A DNA stretch of 64,000 nucleotides from Phyllobacterium bourgognense (GCF_003337575.1 NZ_QPJM01000001.1:62001-126000); one strand, 5' to 3'; numbered from the stretch's first letter, positions 41,887 through 53,310 are shown. Notes: a model not told the origin generated them from the letters alone. Made by a program: numbers and translations.

Positions 41887-43074
41887 ATGAAATCCTCAAT
41901 CGATCCCGTCCAGAACCTTGCTGAACTCATCGCATGTCCGTCGATAACACCCGCGGAGGGGGGGGCGTTGACGGTACTTGAGGCCATGTTGGCACCGTTG
42001 GGTTTCTCCGTGGAAAGACCAACTTTCGGTGAAGATGGTACACCGGATGTCGAAAACCTTTATGCGCGGCGCTCCGGCAATGGACCTCACCTGATGTTCG
42101 CGGGTCACACGGATGTCGTACCCGTCGGCGACGCAGCGGCCTGGACCTATCCGCCATTCTCGGCCGCCATCCACAATGGCGAAATGTATGGTCGCGGCGC
42201 CGTCGATATGAAGGGTGGCATTGCCTGCTTTGTCGCGGCTGTAGGGCGCCATCTGGAGAAGCACGGGGGACTCAACGGTTCGATATCCTTTGTGATTACC
42301 GGGGACGAAGAGGGTCCGTCCATCAACGGGACGGGCAAGCTTTTGGATTGGGCCAAGGCAAAAGGCGAAAGCTGGGATGCTGCAGTTGTTGGCGAACCGA
42401 CCAATCCCGAAAAGATGGGCGACATGATGAAGATCGGGCGCCGCGGCGGGCTGTCAGGCACCATCGTCGTTCATGGCGTACAAGGCCATGTCGCCTATCC
42501 GCACCTGGCGGACAACCCCATCCGAGGGCTGGTGACACTGATTGAAAGCTTGCTCTATCCCGCCTTCGACAACGGAACGAAAGACTTCCAGGCCACCAAT
42601 CTCGAATTTACAACGATCGACGTCGGCAACCCGGCGGTCAATGTGATCCCGGCGAAAGCTACCGCAACGTTCAATATTCGTTTCAACGACACCTGGACCG
42701 ACGAGACACTGATGGCCGAGATCCACAACCGTCTCGATAAGGCAGCGGGTCGTCACAAGCTGCGACCGGGCAAAATGGCGCCGGTGAACTACGAGCTGAC
42801 TTGGCGTAACCGCGTGAGCCATGTTTTTCTCACGCACGATGAAAAGCTGATCGGAACCTTGACCTCGGCGGTCGAAGCGACAACAGGAAAGCGCCCGCAA
42901 CTTTCCACATCAGGCGGGACGTCGGATGCCCGCTTCATCAAGGATTATTGCCCCGTCGTCGAGTTCGGACTTGTCGGTAAGACGATGCATATGGTTGACG
43001 AGCGGGTGGCGATTGCCGATCTTGAAACACTAACGCAAATCTACGAACGGTTCATCGCGGATTTTTTTGCATGA
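41887..43074 (+). CDS. dapE: Succinyl-diaminopimelate desuccinylase
   Basis: A 395-residue di-zinc M20 peptidase-family enzyme. Metal-site motifs are [12 protein letters not shown] near residue 65, [11 protein letters not shown] near 100, and [10 protein letters not shown] near 135. It releases LL-diaminopimelate and succinate. I chose ATG 41887 ([15 protein letters not shown]), the family start. The next gene overlaps its stop codon by ATGA, so they are coupled. The panE-like gene starts divergently 100 bases upstream. Confidence 0.95.
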   Translation: MKSSIDPVQNLAELIACPSITPAEGGALTVLEAMLAPLGFSVERPTFGEDGTPDVENLYARRSGNGPHLMFAGHTDVVPVGDAAAWTYPPFSAAIHNGEMYGRGAVDMKGGIACFVAAVGRHLEKHGGLNGSISFVITGDEEGPSINGTGKLLDWAKAKGESWDAAVVGEPTNPEKMGDMMKIGRRGGLSGTIVVHGVQGHVAYPHLADNPIRGLVTLIESLLYPAFDNGTKDFQATNLEFTTIDVGNPAVNVIPAKATATFNIRFNDTWTDETLMAEIHNRLDKAAGRHKLRPGKMAPVNYELTWRNRVSHVFLTHDEKLIGTLTSAVEATTGKRPQLSTSGGTSDARFIKDYCPVVEFGLVGKTMHMVDERVAIADLETLTQIYERFIADFFA

Positions 43075-43697
43075 CTACGAGTGAAATGCCGGATTTTGAC
43101 GAGATTCAGCAATATCTGTGGGGCGCCTGGCGGATGATGAATGGTCATGCCGACGGGCTTGACCAACTCGATTTCTCCGAGGATGGCTTCTGGCAGTCGT
43201 TCCATGCCATTACGATTTCCCTGCCGCCGCTCATTCTCGGCTGGATTATCTTCGCCAACGACATGATCTCATTGCAGCCGGAAACGGGTAACCGCTTTTC
43301 CATCATGGGCCGGGTGGCGTTCGTCGATCTTGCATCGTGGGTGGTACCGCTGGTGGTTCTCGCCCTCAGTGCCAAGCGGCTTGGTCTTAACAAGCGTTTT
43401 AGTCCCTATGTCGTAGCAAGCAATTGGGGAACCGCGATCGGAGCATGGCTCATGGTCCCAGCGACGCTGGCACGGCTACTGCTGCCCGGTTGGCCCGCTT
43501 TGGCCACCGGTTTTGGCCTTGTCCTCTATGGAGGCGTCATGTACCTGACCTACCGTTTGACGCATGTCGCGCTGAAGAAATCCCATGCCTATACGGCCAC
43601 GTTTTTCGTGGTCATGATTGTCGGCTCGCTGTTCCTGATGATTCTGCTTCAGAACCTGCTGGGGATTTCTCTGCCCGAACCGGCAATGATGGGATAG
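43071..43697 (+). CDS. Conserved-type hypothetical membrane protein coupled to dapE
   Basis: A 208-residue integral membrane protein with about four or five helices (about 50-66, 90-108, 128-160 and 175-195). It starts with ATGA overlapping dapE, so it is translated by coupling. Its 3' end overlaps the convergent truA gene by 49 bases, inside coding sequence of both. I do not recognise a named family; its position suggests a role near lysine or cell-wall precursor metabolism, but this is only context. Confidence 0.8.
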   Translation: MTTSEMPDFDEIQQYLWGAWRMMNGHADGLDQLDFSEDGFWQSFHAITISLPPLILGWIIFANDMISLQPETGNRFSIMGRVAFVDLASWVVPLVVLALSAKRLGLNKRFSPYVVASNWGTAIGAWLMVPATLARLLLPGWPALATGFGLVLYGGVMYLTYRLTHVALKKSHAYTATFFVVMIVGSLFLMILLQNLLGISLPEPAMMG

Positions 43698-44434
43698 TCA
43701 ACACCGACAAGATAAAGACCGTAAGGTGGGGCTACGGGCCCGCAGGCCTTACGATCGCGGGCGACAAGCGCAGCGGTGACATCATCTGCATCCCAGCGCC
43801 CGCATCCGACCTCATTGAGTGTTCCGACAAAAGAGCGGATCTGGTTGTGCAGGAATGATCGCGCGGATGCCCTGATCTCGATGATTTCGCCGCTGCGAGC
43901 GACGCTCAGATGATCGAGCGTTTTGACCGGGCTCTTTGATTGGCATTGGGTTGCGCGAAACGTGGTGAAATCATGCGTGCCGATAAGTCGTTGTGCGGCG
44001 TCGTGCATGGCGATTTCGTCAAGCGGTTTCTTTACCCACCACGCGCGGTGCGCCTCGAGCGGAGCTGGGGGCCTGCGGTTGACGATGCGGTAAAGGTAGT
44101 GCCGGCCCGTCGCCGAAAACCGCGCATCGAAATTGTGCCCGACGAGTTCGACATTGATGATGCCGACGGTTTCCCCTGCGATGACGAGATGGGCGTTCAA
44201 CGCTTCGCGCACCTTGGAACTGGCCCAGTCTTTCGTCAAGTCAACATGCGCGATCTGTGCCGTCGCATGCACACCGGAGTCCGTACGGCCAGCGGCACCA
44301 AGGGCAACTGTTTCGCCGCAGAATTTGAAGATCGCCTGTTCGATGGCAGCCTGAACCGTATGACCGTTCTCCTGCCGCTGCCAGCCGGCATACGGCGTGC
44401 CGTCATATTCAATGGTGAGCTTGTAACGAGGCAC
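43649..44434 (-). CDS. truA: tRNA pseudouridine synthase A
   Basis: A 261-residue enzyme modifying uridines 38-40 of the tRNA anticodon stem. The motif [12 protein letters not shown] starts the protein and the catalytic Asp is in [10 protein letters not shown]. The C-terminal [11 protein letters not shown] is also typical. It is third in the conserved def-fmt-truA order on this strand. Its 3' end overlaps the opposing membrane protein gene. Confidence 0.96.
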   Translation of the reverse strand: MPRYKLTIEYDGTPYAGWQRQENGHTVQAAIEQAIFKFCGETVALGAAGRTDSGVHATAQIAHVDLTKDWASSKVREALNAHLVIAGETVGIINVELVGHNFDARFSATGRHYLYRIVNRRPPAPLEAHRAWWVKKPLDEIAMHDAAQRLIGTHDFTTFRATQCQSKSPVKTLDHLSVARSGEIIEIRASARSFLHNQIRSFVGTLNEVGCGRWDADDVTAALVARDRKACGPVAPPYGLYLVGVDYPIIAGSGREIPSRF

Positions 44435-44448
44435 TTAGGTCTTGCCGT

Positions 44449-45384
44449 TCATGGCAGGCGCGTTCCCTGTGCGATCTTGGCGCCTCGTTGGAACTCGAGG
44501 CCATCCATGACCTTGCCGCCCGCGCGCTGCAAGGAGCGCAAGCGAACCGCGCCTTCGCCGCAAGCAATGCGCAGATCGTCGCCAAGTACCGTTCCCGGAT
44601 CACCTACTCCGGTGGCCAGGATCGAACGCAGCAGTTTTACCCGTTCGAGTTCCTCGCCGATTTCCATCTCGCACCACGCACCAGGAAACGGAGCAAGGCC
44701 GCGGATGCGGTTATGAACATCAATAGCAGCTTGCGTCCAGTCGACGCGCGTTTCGGCCTTGGTGATCTTGGCGGCATAGGTGACGCCGTCTTCGGACTGC
44801 GGCGTGAGTGTAAGACTGTCGCGCTCCAGTGCCGCCATGGCGCGGACCATCAGATCGGCGCCAGCCATACTAAGCTGGTCGTGCAATTCGCCGGCGGTCA
44901 TATCAGCCGTGATCTTCACCTTTTCAGCCATGGCGACAGGGCCAGTGTCGAGTCCCTCGTCCATTTTCATGATCATGATCCCGGTCTCATCATCACCGGC
45001 CATGATCGCGCGCTGAATCGGCGCCGCGCCGCGCCAACGCGGCAGCAACGAAGCGTGTCCATTGTAGCAACCAAGCCGCGTGCCCTCGAGAATTGCGGCA
45101 GGCAAGATAAGCCCGTAAGCCACGACCACAGCAACATCGGCTTGAAGATCCCGAAACGCCTGCTGCTCTTCCTCGGACTTCAAGCTTTTTGGTGTGCGCA
45201 CTTCGATGCCGAACTGTTCGGCATTTCGCTGCACGGCGGAGGGCGTCAGCTCCAGCCCGCGCCGTCCTGCAGGACGTGGCGGCTGACTGTAAACAGCGAC
45301 AATCTCGTGACCTTGGCCGATCAAGGCATTGAGGATGGGTACCGAGAATTCCGGTGTTCCCATGAAGACAATACGCAGGCTCAT
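44449..45384 (-). CDS. fmt: Methionyl-tRNA formyltransferase
   Basis: A 311-residue formyltransferase that formylates initiator Met-tRNA using 10-formyl-THF. The N-terminus [18 protein letters not shown] and the active-site stretch [20 protein letters not shown] (Asn, His) are diagnostic. The ATG at 45384 is four bases after the def stop codon. The stop is 14 bases before truA. Confidence 0.96.
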   Translation of the reverse strand: MSLRIVFMGTPEFSVPILNALIGQGHEIVAVYSQPPRPAGRRGLELTPSAVQRNAEQFGIEVRTPKSLKSEEEQQAFRDLQADVAVVVAYGLILPAAILEGTRLGCYNGHASLLPRWRGAAPIQRAIMAGDDETGIMIMKMDEGLDTGPVAMAEKVKITADMTAGELHDQLSMAGADLMVRAMAALERDSLTLTPQSEDGVTYAAKITKAETRVDWTQAAIDVHNRIRGLAPFPGAWCEMEIGEELERVKLLRSILATGVGDPGTVLGDDLRIACGEGAVRLRSLQRAGGKVMDGLEFQRGAKIAQGTRLP

Positions 45385-45388
45385 CTGC

Positions 45389-45919
45389 TCACACCGCCAA
45401 CCGGCTTGGCGGGCGGTCCTTGGCAAGTTTCTTGAATTTCTTCATGACCATCTCACGCTTCAATCGCGAAATGTGGTCGATGAACAGCACACCGTTCAGA
45501 TGGTCGATCTCGTGCTGCAGGCAAGTGGCGAGGAGCCCTTCCGCGGCGACCTCGTGCTGTTTGCCATCGATGTCGACATAAGAAACGCGCACCTGTGCCG
45601 GCCGCTCGACTTCAGCGTAGTAGTCCGGGATGGAAAGGCAGCCTTCCTCATAGACGTTACGTTCATCGCTCGACGACAATATCTGAGGATTGATGAATAT
45701 CTGAGGGGCCTTGGGCTCGTCTTCCTTGGCAAGGTCGATAACCAGCATCCGCAGCGGCTCACCGACTTGAATGGCCGCGAGCCCAATACCGGGCGCGTCA
45801 TACATGGTGTCGAGCATATCGGCCGAAAACTTGCGCAAATCGGCGTCGAAACGCTCCACAGGCTTTGACACCTGGCGCAGCAATGGATCGGGAAGAATGA
45901 CAAGTGGTTTTATAGACAT
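45389..45919 (-). CDS. def: Peptide deformylase
   Basis: A 176-residue metalloenzyme that removes the N-terminal formyl group. Motif 1 is [10 protein letters not shown], motif 2 is EGCLSIPD (Cys ligand), motif 3 is [10 protein letters not shown] (two His, catalytic Glu). The ATG at 45919 is the family start. It is first in def-fmt-truA and divergent from rmuC. Confidence 0.96.
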   Translation of the reverse strand: MSIKPLVILPDPLLRQVSKPVERFDADLRKFSADMLDTMYDAPGIGLAAIQVGEPLRMLVIDLAKEDEPKAPQIFINPQILSSSDERNVYEEGCLSIPDYYAEVERPAQVRVSYVDIDGKQHEVAAEGLLATCLQHEIDHLNGVLFIDHISRLKREMVMKKFKKLAKDRPPSRLAV

Positions 45920-46032
45920 GAGCATCACCTAATATCTCGGCTTTCAACCGTCAATCCGGCGTGAAAGTCGTTTATAAAAATGTTCTCGTTTTGATCTCAC
46001 ATTTGCCGTCCGAATCGGTTAGTCTGCACATT

Positions 46033-47271
46033 ATGGAAACGTCAATTTCTCTGGATCAGACTTTGTTTCAACTTGGCTCGAGCTCTGTATCGCTCGGTAT
46101 GGCCTTGCTGATAACGGGTGTCGCAACAGCGCTTATAGTATTCTGCGCTGTCATTGCAGCGTTACGCTCGACCCGGATGCGGATGGTCGCCGAGATCCAG
46201 GCAGAAGACCGGGCGCGCGATGCGGAAGCCCGTATGGGCGAAATTCTGAAAAGCCAGTCGGAGATGCAAGGCCGGATGCAGACAATGGCCGAGCTGTTCG
46301 GATCAAGACAGGCCGAACTGAATCAATCGATCCGCGAACGGCTCGATGGTATGACCAGCCGCATCGGCCAGACCATGACGGAACAGACGCAGTCCACACA
46401 CGAAAATCTGACGAAATTGCAGGAACGGCTGGCGGTCATCGATACTGCCCAAAACAACATCCAGGCGCTGGCCGGGCAAGTGGTGCAGTTACAGGCAATC
46501 CTTGCGAACAAGCAGACGCGCGGGGCCTTTGGCCAAGCCCGGATGGAGGCGATCATCGCCGATGGCCTGCCGCAAGGGGCGTATGAGTTCCAGGCGACGC
46601 TCTCCAATGGCAGCAGGCCGGATTGCGTGGTGCGGATGCCGAATGGCGCGCCAAACCTCGTTATCGACGCCAAGTTTCCACTGGAGGCATGGAATGCTAT
46701 CCGCGAGTCGGAAACACCGGATACCAAGAAGATTGCAGCCGCTCAATTTCGCCGGGACGTCGAGATTCACATCCGTGACGTGGCGGAGAAATACCTGATC
46801 AACGGCGAGACCCAGGATACGGCGTTTCTCTTTGTGCCGTCCGAATCGATTTTTGCGGAAATTCATGAGAATTTTGAGGCCGTGGTCCAGAAGGCGCATC
46901 GCTCGCGCATCGTGATCGTCTCGCCTTCACTGCTGATGCTTTCAATCCAGGTTATTCAAGCCGTCCTCAAGGATGTCCGCATGCGTGAGCAGGCGCATCT
47001 CATTCAGGGCGAAGTCATAAGGCTCATGGAGGATGTGGTGCGACTGGATGACCGGGTGCGCCGCTTGCAAACGCATTTCGGTCAGGCGAACAAGGATATC
47101 GACGACATTTTGGTCTCTTCCAGCAAGGTGACCAAGCGCGGCCAAAAGATTGAAGCCCTGGAGTTTGCCGAAGCGCCGGTTGGCGACCCTCTTAAAGATG
47201 CCGAAACGACACGTTCCGCTGCCTCGGCAACGGGTCAATTGCGCCTGCGGGTTGTAGAGGGCGACGACTAA
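46033..47271 (+). CDS. rmuC: DNA recombination protein RmuC
   Basis: A 412-residue membrane-anchored protein. An N-terminal helix (SSVSLGMALLITGVATALIVFCAVI) leads into a long coiled coil (about 45-165), then a nuclease-like PD-(D/E)XK domain (about 170-370; NLVIDAKFPLEAWNAIRE). RmuC limits DNA rearrangements between inverted repeats. I chose ATG 46033, placing the helix near the N-terminus; a GTG 72 bases upstream is possible. The C-terminal 60 residues look disordered. Confidence 0.92.
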   Translation: METSISLDQTLFQLGSSSVSLGMALLITGVATALIVFCAVIAALRSTRMRMVAEIQAEDRARDAEARMGEILKSQSEMQGRMQTMAELFGSRQAELNQSIRERLDGMTSRIGQTMTEQTQSTHENLTKLQERLAVIDTAQNNIQALAGQVVQLQAILANKQTRGAFGQARMEAIIADGLPQGAYEFQATLSNGSRPDCVVRMPNGAPNLVIDAKFPLEAWNAIRESETPDTKKIAAAQFRRDVEIHIRDVAEKYLINGETQDTAFLFVPSESIFAEIHENFEAVVQKAHRSRIVIVSPSLLMLSIQVIQAVLKDVRMREQAHLIQGEVIRLMEDVVRLDDRVRRLQTHFGQANKDIDDILVSSSKVTKRGQKIEALEFAEAPVGDPLKDAETTRSAASATGQLRLRVVEGDD

Positions 47272-47274
47272 GAC

Positions 47275-48237
47275 CTAAGCCGCGTCGATCTTCTGACGCC
47301 GTGCCTTCCACGTACTGGTCGTCTGCGGTTTGACGAATAACGTGACAACATCCGGATTGGCCTTTTTCATGGCGGCTTCGAGACGTTCCACGCAGGCTTC
47401 GATTTCGGGTGCCCGGACGCGATCCTCGAACTCGACGCTGAGGCCGGCCACGATTTGTTTGGGGCTCATGTGCACAGTCAACACACCATTGGCCTTCTGA
47501 ACGTCCGGATCGCTGTTTGCGATGTTCAGGATTTGCTGTTCGGTTTCAGGTGATGCCGATTCGCCCATGAGGAGGCCTTTGCTTTCGCGTGCCAGGAAAA
47601 TCGCTGTCGTAGCAAGGACAAACGAAATACCAATCGAAGCAACGCCATCGAGCTCCGGCATGGCAAAGATTTGCGCAGCAGAGATACCGACAAAGGCTAT
47701 GACCAGCCCCAGCAATGCCGCCGTGTCCTCAAACAGGACTGTGAAAACACTGGGATCCTTGCTCTGCCGTACGGCTCGGACATAGCCAAGGTCGCCTTTC
47801 GCTCCACGAAATTCCTTCAGGGCGACGGACCATGATGCTCCCTCGAAAACGGTCGCAAAGCCTAGCACAATGTAGTTCACGATCGGGTTGGCGACAGGTT
47901 CAGGATCCAGGATATGAATGATCCCTTCGTAAAAGGACACGCCGGCACCGACCGCAAAGACGAGCAGTGCCACGATGAAACACCAGAAATAGAGTTCACG
48001 TCCATGGCCCAGCGGATGAGTCTTGTCTGCGGGCCTCGCAGCGCGGCGAAGCCCATAAAGCAACAGCCCTCCATTGCCGGTGTCCACCAGGGAATGGACG
48101 CCTTCAGAAAGCATTGCCGAACTCCCGGTAACAAAGGCCGCAATGAACTTGGTTGCAGCAATGAGCAGATTGCCAAGGATCGCAGCGTAGATCACTTTCT
48201 TCGATCCAGCGTGCGTCGTTGCTGATTGTGATGACAT
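47275..48237 (-). CDS. Cation diffusion facilitator family transporter
   Basis: A 320-residue CDF antiporter with six helices and a C-terminal metal-sensing domain. The helix 2 HSLVDTGNGGLLLYG (His/Asp pair) and the HPLGHGRELYFW loop are typical of the family. It exports Zn2+, Co2+, Fe2+ or Mn2+ from the cytoplasm using protons. The start is ATG 48237; an in-frame ATG ten codons upstream is possible. It is divergent from the hydantoinase-family gene. Confidence 0.9.
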   Translation of the reverse strand: MSSQSATTHAGSKKVIYAAILGNLLIAATKFIAAFVTGSSAMLSEGVHSLVDTGNGGLLLYGLRRAARPADKTHPLGHGRELYFWCFIVALLVFAVGAGVSFYEGIIHILDPEPVANPIVNYIVLGFATVFEGASWSVALKEFRGAKGDLGYVRAVRQSKDPSVFTVLFEDTAALLGLVIAFVGISAAQIFAMPELDGVASIGISFVLATTAIFLARESKGLLMGESASPETEQQILNIANSDPDVQKANGVLTVHMSPKQIVAGLSVEFEDRVRAPEIEACVERLEAAMKKANPDVVTLFVKPQTTSTWKARRQKIDAA

Positions 48238-48394
48238 GGCGATTCCCTGACCTTGCGGAAACGCCATATGATTTGATTGGTTCCGGCGCGGTCACGACCA
48301 CCTGTCTTGAAAGGTTGCGGCAGAGAATGGTCGGAATGGTGCTAGCTCTCCGACCATTCATGCGATAACCCTGCCTCAAATAGTGCAGGGCATC

Positions 48395-50410
48395 ATGAGT
48401 GAATTCACAACTGAAAGTGCTATCTTCCTCGGGCTGGATACCGGCGGTACCTATACCGACGCGGTGCTTTGGTCCGAGCAGCGCGGCGTCATTGCCAAAG
48501 CCAAATCCTTGACCACACGGCATGATTTGAGCGTGGGCATTTCCGGCGCTGTCAAGCGCATCATTGCGGAGACATCGGTTAATCCTGCCGAAATACGGCT
48601 TGTTTCCATGTCGACGACACTGGCCACCAATGCACTTGTAGAGGGGCAAGGCGGCCGGATCGTACTCGTCATGGTCGGCTTCTCCAAAGCTGATCTCGAA
48701 AAGGCCGATCTTGGCACGGCCCTCGGATCTGATCCCGTCATCTTCATCCCCGGCGGACATGATGTTTATGGCCGGGCACAGCCATTCGACACGAGTGCCT
48801 TGAGCGAGGCCCTGCCACAGTTGATGCGGGAGGTAACTGGTTTTGCCGTCTGCGCTTATTTTGCCGTGCGCAACCCTGAACATGAAATCGCAGTTCGCGA
48901 TCTCGTGCGAAGAGAAACCGGTTTGCCAGTTACCTGCAGCCATGAACTTTCGGCCAAATTGAACGGGCCCCGGCGTGCTTTGACCACTGTTCTCAATGCC
49001 CGGCTCATCGCGATGATCGACCGCCTGGTGGCGGCAACGGAAGGTTTTCTCGATGGGAGCGGCATCCACGCCCCGCTCATGGTGGTGCGCGGCGACGGCG
49101 CCCTTGTCTCTGCTGTCTTTGCCCGGCATCGGCCAATTGAGACCATTCTTTCCGGTCCAGCTGCCAGTCTTGTCGGTGCGCGGTACATGACAGGGCTCGA
49201 TAATGCGATCGTCTCCGACATCGGGGGCACGACCACAGATGTCGCTGTTCTCAACAAAGGTCGACCTCGGCTCGATCCCAATGGCGCCACAGTAGGTGGT
49301 TTCCGTACGATGGTTGAGGCGGTCGCCATGCACACTTTTGGTCTTGGGGGAGATTCGGAAGTTTCCCTCGACGATAATGCCATGGTTCCAGGTATCAAGC
49401 TTGGCCCGAGACGGCTCGTGCCCTTGTCGCTGCTTGCCGCCAATCACGGCTCATTGGTCATCGACCATCTGATGCGGCAAGCAAAGGCAGGCACTGCCGG
49501 CCGATTAGATGGGCGTTTTGCGCTTCTTACCGGTGTTCCGGCCCAAATGGCATCTGGTTTGAGCAAAAATGAAGCAGAACTATATGGACGCATCACAACC
49601 GAACCGCAGCCGCTGGACAGGCTTTTGAGTTCCATCTCCCAGGCGACCACTGTCAACCGACTTGTGGCGCGGGGTTTGGTTCATCTGTCGGGTTTCACGC
49701 CGTCAGACGCTTGCCACGTTCTTGGGCTGCAAAATAACTGGAATGCAGAGGCGGCACGTTACGGTGCCATACTCTATGCACGGCGCAAGGATGGCGCGGG
49801 TCGTCCACTGTGCGATACCCCCGAGGAAGTTTCCCACCGTACCTATGATGCGTTGATCAGGCGCTCGTCCGAAGTGGTCCTCGAGACGGTTTTTGCCGAG
49901 GATGGGCTTGAGGGACCGGAAACGGTGGCTAGTCCGCTGGTTCAGCGGGCCCTTACGGGCCAGAGCGGGATTGCCGGAGCAAAGCTGGACATAGACCGGC
50001 CATTGATTGGACTAGGAGCCTCTGCGCCGGTCTATTATCCGGCCGTGGGTGACATGCTTGGCACAGAATGCATAGTCCCCGTAGACACCGACGTCGCCAA
50101 CGCTCTGGGCGCTGTCGTTGGTCAGGTCCGTGTTTCGGTTGAGGCCCATATCAGCCAGCCCGCCGAGGGCATCTTCCGCGTCATGGCTGGGGAGATCGTC
50201 AGGGATTTCCAGATTGAAGAAGAATCGATGGCCTTCGCGGAAACAACGCTGGAGCATCAAGTCGCGCAGTTGGCCCTGGAAGCTGGAACCGATGAAGCGC
50301 AGATCAGCATCACTCGTGACGTCAGCGCCGCCACAGTCGAGGATCAGCGCAAGTTCATCGAAGCGGTAGTGATAGCAACGGCTTCCGGCAGGCCGCGCAT
50401 TGCGCATTGA
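48395..50410 (+). CDS. Hydantoinase/oxoprolinase family protein
   Basis: A 671-residue HyuA-like ATPase of the hydantoinase A/5-oxoprolinase superfamily. The ASKHA-type phosphate loop is near the N-terminus (IFLGLDTGGTYTDAVLW), and an SDIGGTTTDVAVL stretch near residue 275 repeats the acidic phosphate motif. The family hydrolyses ATP to open 5-oxoproline, hydantoin or acetone/ketone ring-type substrates, usually with a HyuB partner; no hyuB is in the window. This stand-alone form may act differently. It begins at ATG 48395 after AGGG. The gene is followed by glcB, 105 bases later. Confidence 0.85.
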   Translation: MSEFTTESAIFLGLDTGGTYTDAVLWSEQRGVIAKAKSLTTRHDLSVGISGAVKRIIAETSVNPAEIRLVSMSTTLATNALVEGQGGRIVLVMVGFSKADLEKADLGTALGSDPVIFIPGGHDVYGRAQPFDTSALSEALPQLMREVTGFAVCAYFAVRNPEHEIAVRDLVRRETGLPVTCSHELSAKLNGPRRALTTVLNARLIAMIDRLVAATEGFLDGSGIHAPLMVVRGDGALVSAVFARHRPIETILSGPAASLVGARYMTGLDNAIVSDIGGTTTDVAVLNKGRPRLDPNGATVGGFRTMVEAVAMHTFGLGGDSEVSLDDNAMVPGIKLGPRRLVPLSLLAANHGSLVIDHLMRQAKAGTAGRLDGRFALLTGVPAQMASGLSKNEAELYGRITTEPQPLDRLLSSISQATTVNRLVARGLVHLSGFTPSDACHVLGLQNNWNAEAARYGAILYARRKDGAGRPLCDTPEEVSHRTYDALIRRSSEVVLETVFAEDGLEGPETVASPLVQRALTGQSGIAGAKLDIDRPLIGLGASAPVYYPAVGDMLGTECIVPVDTDVANALGAVVGQVRVSVEAHISQPAEGIFRVMAGEIVRDFQIEEESMAFAETTLEHQVAQLALEAGTDEAQISITRDVSAATVEDQRKFIEAVVIATASGRPRIAH

Positions 50411-50515
50411 AACATTCTTTCCAACTTGGCCCGAAATTCTGCTGCTATTGAAGAATTGACTGACAATGCTTCTGCGTGTTCAAGGGTAGGCCTACGAAAA
50501 TTCAAGGAACGAACT

Positions 50516-52687
50516 ATGGTTGAACGCATCGAGATCAATGGCTTGAAGGTAGCGAAGGAACTCCACGACTTCGTGGCCAATGAAGCTATCCCGGGTACCG
50601 GCGTCGATGCGGCGCAGTTCTGGTTTGGCTTTGCGCAGATCATTGAAGAATTATCCCCAAAAAACCACGCACTCCTGCAAAAACGCGATGCATTTCAGCA
50701 GAAGCTGGACGATTTTTTCAAGACCAAGCGCGACAGCGGCTACAGCCAAGAAGAGTACGAGGCTTTCCTACGGGGAATCGGCTACCTATTGCCAGAAGGC
50801 GAAGCCTTCGCCGTTTCAACCAGCAATGTCGACCCTGAAATTGCTGTTGTCGCTGGTCCGCAGCTTGTCGTTCCCGTCATGAATGCCCGCTATGCGCTCA
50901 ACGCCGCCAATGCGCGCTGGGGCTCGCTCTATGATGCATTGTATGGCACGGATGCCATTCCGGATGACGGCGGCGCTGACAAGGGCAAGGCGTTCAATCC
51001 GGTTCGAGGGTCGAAGGTGATTGCCTGGGCCAAGGCGTTTCTCGACGACAGCGCGCCGCTGGATGGTGCACATTGGGCCGATGTTTCCGGTCTGAGTATC
51101 GAAAATCATAAGCTCATTCTGAAGGCCAATGGCAAGCTTGCTGCGCTAAAGGATGAAGCACAGTTTGCCGGTTATCGCGGCTCCACAACCGCACCAACCG
51201 CAATTCTTCTCGAAAAGAATGGCCTGCATGTCGAGATCGTCATCGATGCCGATCATCCGATTGGCAAGACAGATCCCGCACATATTGCCGATGTCTTATT
51301 GGAATCGGCTCTGACCACGATTCAGGATTGCGAGGATTCCGTTGCGGCTGTCGATGCGGAAGACAAGGTTGTCATCTACCGCAACTGGCTCGGTCTGATG
51401 AATGGCGATCTCGAAGATACATTCGAGAAGGGCGGCAAGACGGTTACGCGTAAACTCAATGCAGATCGGGAGTATACAGGCAAGGACGGCAAGCCTCTGA
51501 CCGTACCTGGACGCTCGCTGATGCTGGTGCGCAATGTCGGCCATCTGATGACCAATCCTGCTATCCTCGACAGCCAGGGTAATGAGGTTCCCGAAGGCAT
51601 TATGGATGCGGCGATTACCGCATTGGCTGCGCTCCACGACATAGGACCAGGCGGCCGCCATACGAATTCCCGCGCCGGATCCATGTATGTCGTCAAGCCA
51701 AAAATGCACGGTCCGGAAGAGGTAGCATTCGCTTCGGAGCTGTTTGGCAGGGTCGAGAGGCTGCTTGGCATGCAGCCGAACACCATGAAGATGGGAATCA
51801 TGGATGAGGAGCGACGCACCACGGTCAACCTGAAGGAATCGATACGCGCCGCGAAGGAACGCGTCGTCTTCATCAACACTGGTTTCCTCGACCGTACGGG
51901 CGATGAAATCCACACATCGATGGAAGCCGGTCCCATGATCCGCAAGGGCGATATGAAACAGGCCGCCTGGATTGGCGCGTATGAGGACTGGAACGTCGAT
52001 GTCGGTCTTGAGTGCGGACTTTCAGGTCGTGCGCAGATCGGCAAGGGCATGTGGGCCATGCCCGACCTGATGGCAGCAATGCTCGAGCAGAAGATCGCGC
52101 ATCCGAAAGCCGGTGCCAATACCGCATGGGTACCATCACCGACAGCGGCAACACTGCATGCCACCCACTACCACAAGGTCAATGTCGCCGAGGTCCAAGC
52201 CAGTTTGAAAAAGCGTGGACGCGCCAAGCTCAGCGATATTCTGTCCGTACCGGTCGTCTCCCGCCCCAATTGGACACCGGAAGATATTCAGCGCGAACTC
52301 GACAACAATGCGCAAGGGATCCTTGGGTATGTCGTGCGTTGGGTCGACCAAGGCGTCGGCTGTTCCAAGGTGCCGGACATCAACAATGTGGGCTTGATGG
52401 AAGACCGTGCGACGCTTCGCATCTCCGCCCAGCACATCGCTAATTGGCTGCATCACGGCGTGGCCAGCGAGGCGCAAGTGCTCGATACGCTGAAGCGAAT
52501 GGCAGCGGTCGTCGACAAGCAGAACGCTGGCGATCCCCTTTATCACCCGATGGCCGCTGATTTCGACGGTTCGATTGCCTTTCAAGCGGCATGCGACCTC
52601 GTTTTCAAAGGTCGCGAACAGCCGAATGGCTATACGGAACCGGTCTTGCATCGCCGTCGGCTCGAGTTGAAGGCAAAGCAGACCTAG
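50516..52687 (+). CDS. glcB: Malate synthase G
   Basis: A 723-residue malate synthase of exactly the E. coli GlcB length. It makes malate from glyoxylate and acetyl-CoA in glycolate/glyoxylate use. Family stretches include [50 protein letters not shown] and [16 protein letters not shown]. The ATG at 50516 has AAGGA eight bases upstream; the longer frame is non-coding. Confidence 0.96.
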   Translation: MVERIEINGLKVAKELHDFVANEAIPGTGVDAAQFWFGFAQIIEELSPKNHALLQKRDAFQQKLDDFFKTKRDSGYSQEEYEAFLRGIGYLLPEGEAFAVSTSNVDPEIAVVAGPQLVVPVMNARYALNAANARWGSLYDALYGTDAIPDDGGADKGKAFNPVRGSKVIAWAKAFLDDSAPLDGAHWADVSGLSIENHKLILKANGKLAALKDEAQFAGYRGSTTAPTAILLEKNGLHVEIVIDADHPIGKTDPAHIADVLLESALTTIQDCEDSVAAVDAEDKVVIYRNWLGLMNGDLEDTFEKGGKTVTRKLNADREYTGKDGKPLTVPGRSLMLVRNVGHLMTNPAILDSQGNEVPEGIMDAAITALAALHDIGPGGRHTNSRAGSMYVVKPKMHGPEEVAFASELFGRVERLLGMQPNTMKMGIMDEERRTTVNLKESIRAAKERVVFINTGFLDRTGDEIHTSMEAGPMIRKGDMKQAAWIGAYEDWNVDVGLECGLSGRAQIGKGMWAMPDLMAAMLEQKIAHPKAGANTAWVPSPTAATLHATHYHKVNVAEVQASLKKRGRAKLSDILSVPVVSRPNWTPEDIQRELDNNAQGILGYVVRWVDQGVGCSKVPDINNVGLMEDRATLRISAQHIANWLHHGVASEAQVLDTLKRMAAVVDKQNAGDPLYHPMAADFDGSIAFQAACDLVFKGREQPNGYTEPVLHRRRLELKAKQT

Positions 52688-52699
52688 GTTAACGGACAT

Positions 52700-53212
52700 A
52701 TGGCTCATTACGTCAGATACCTTGTGTTCCTCACCGCTGTGATGGTGTGGAACACTGGCCTGGCTGAAGAAAGACAAACCTCGGCAGTAGAGATCGTCGA
52801 CTGGGGGCTGACGAGCCCGAAAGAAGTCGGATCCGAAGTTTCATCCGATACGCCGACGGGTGTGAACCGGCTGGTCGAAGGTCCAGTCGATGTCACGCGA
52901 ACCACGAAAATCCGGGCCTGCATCGGTACGAGTTTCGGGGTTTTATACAGAACGTCGGGTATCGGTGAAGCTGTCCTCCCAATAACGGTCGTGGTTTTCC
53001 ATCCGATGATCAAAACGGAGGACGGCAGATCGATGCTGAAAAGCAGCTGGCCTGACAGTGCGACCTCCCTGCGCCGTTACGCCGGGTGGGTTTTCGAAAG
53101 GGACTTCGAGCTCGTCTCCGGGGAGTGGACGATCTCGTTACGTGACCTGTCTGGTCGGGAACTGGTAGCAAAAAGTTTCGATGTAACTGCCGGAAGCTGT
53201 CCAATTTCATAG
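52700..53212 (+). CDS. DUF3859-like exported protein
   Basis: A 170-residue probably periplasmic protein with a signal peptide (about 1-22, HYVRYLVFLTAVMVWNTGLA). The mature part starts VEIVDWGLTSP and ends in a WTISLRDLSGRELVAKSFDV strand pair followed by a single Cys. The layout fits the DUF3859 family, an Ig-like exported domain of unknown role. It starts 13 bases after glcB and may be cotranscribed with it. Function unknown. Confidence 0.75.
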   Translation: MAHYVRYLVFLTAVMVWNTGLAEERQTSAVEIVDWGLTSPKEVGSEVSSDTPTGVNRLVEGPVDVTRTTKIRACIGTSFGVLYRTSGIGEAVLPITVVVFHPMIKTEDGRSMLKSSWPDSATSLRRYAGWVFERDFELVSGEWTISLRDLSGRELVAKSFDVTAGSCPIS

Positions 53213-53310
53213 AAGGGAGATGGGTGGGGATTGCGCGGAACGTGAGTTCTATATCCGGACTGCCACATCCGCTACTTGTGTGCTGGCTGATTCTTGTTTA
53301 GGCGAGGCGC

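Noticed and set aside
44488-45435. Plus-strand frame of 315 codons over fmt
   Set aside because: The fmt gene on the other strand has full motifs; this frame has no family similarity.
48104-49447. Long minus-strand open frame (447 codons)
   Set aside because: It lies over the hydantoinase-family gene and the CDF gene start, which have clear motifs; long antisense frames are common in this GC-rich sequence.
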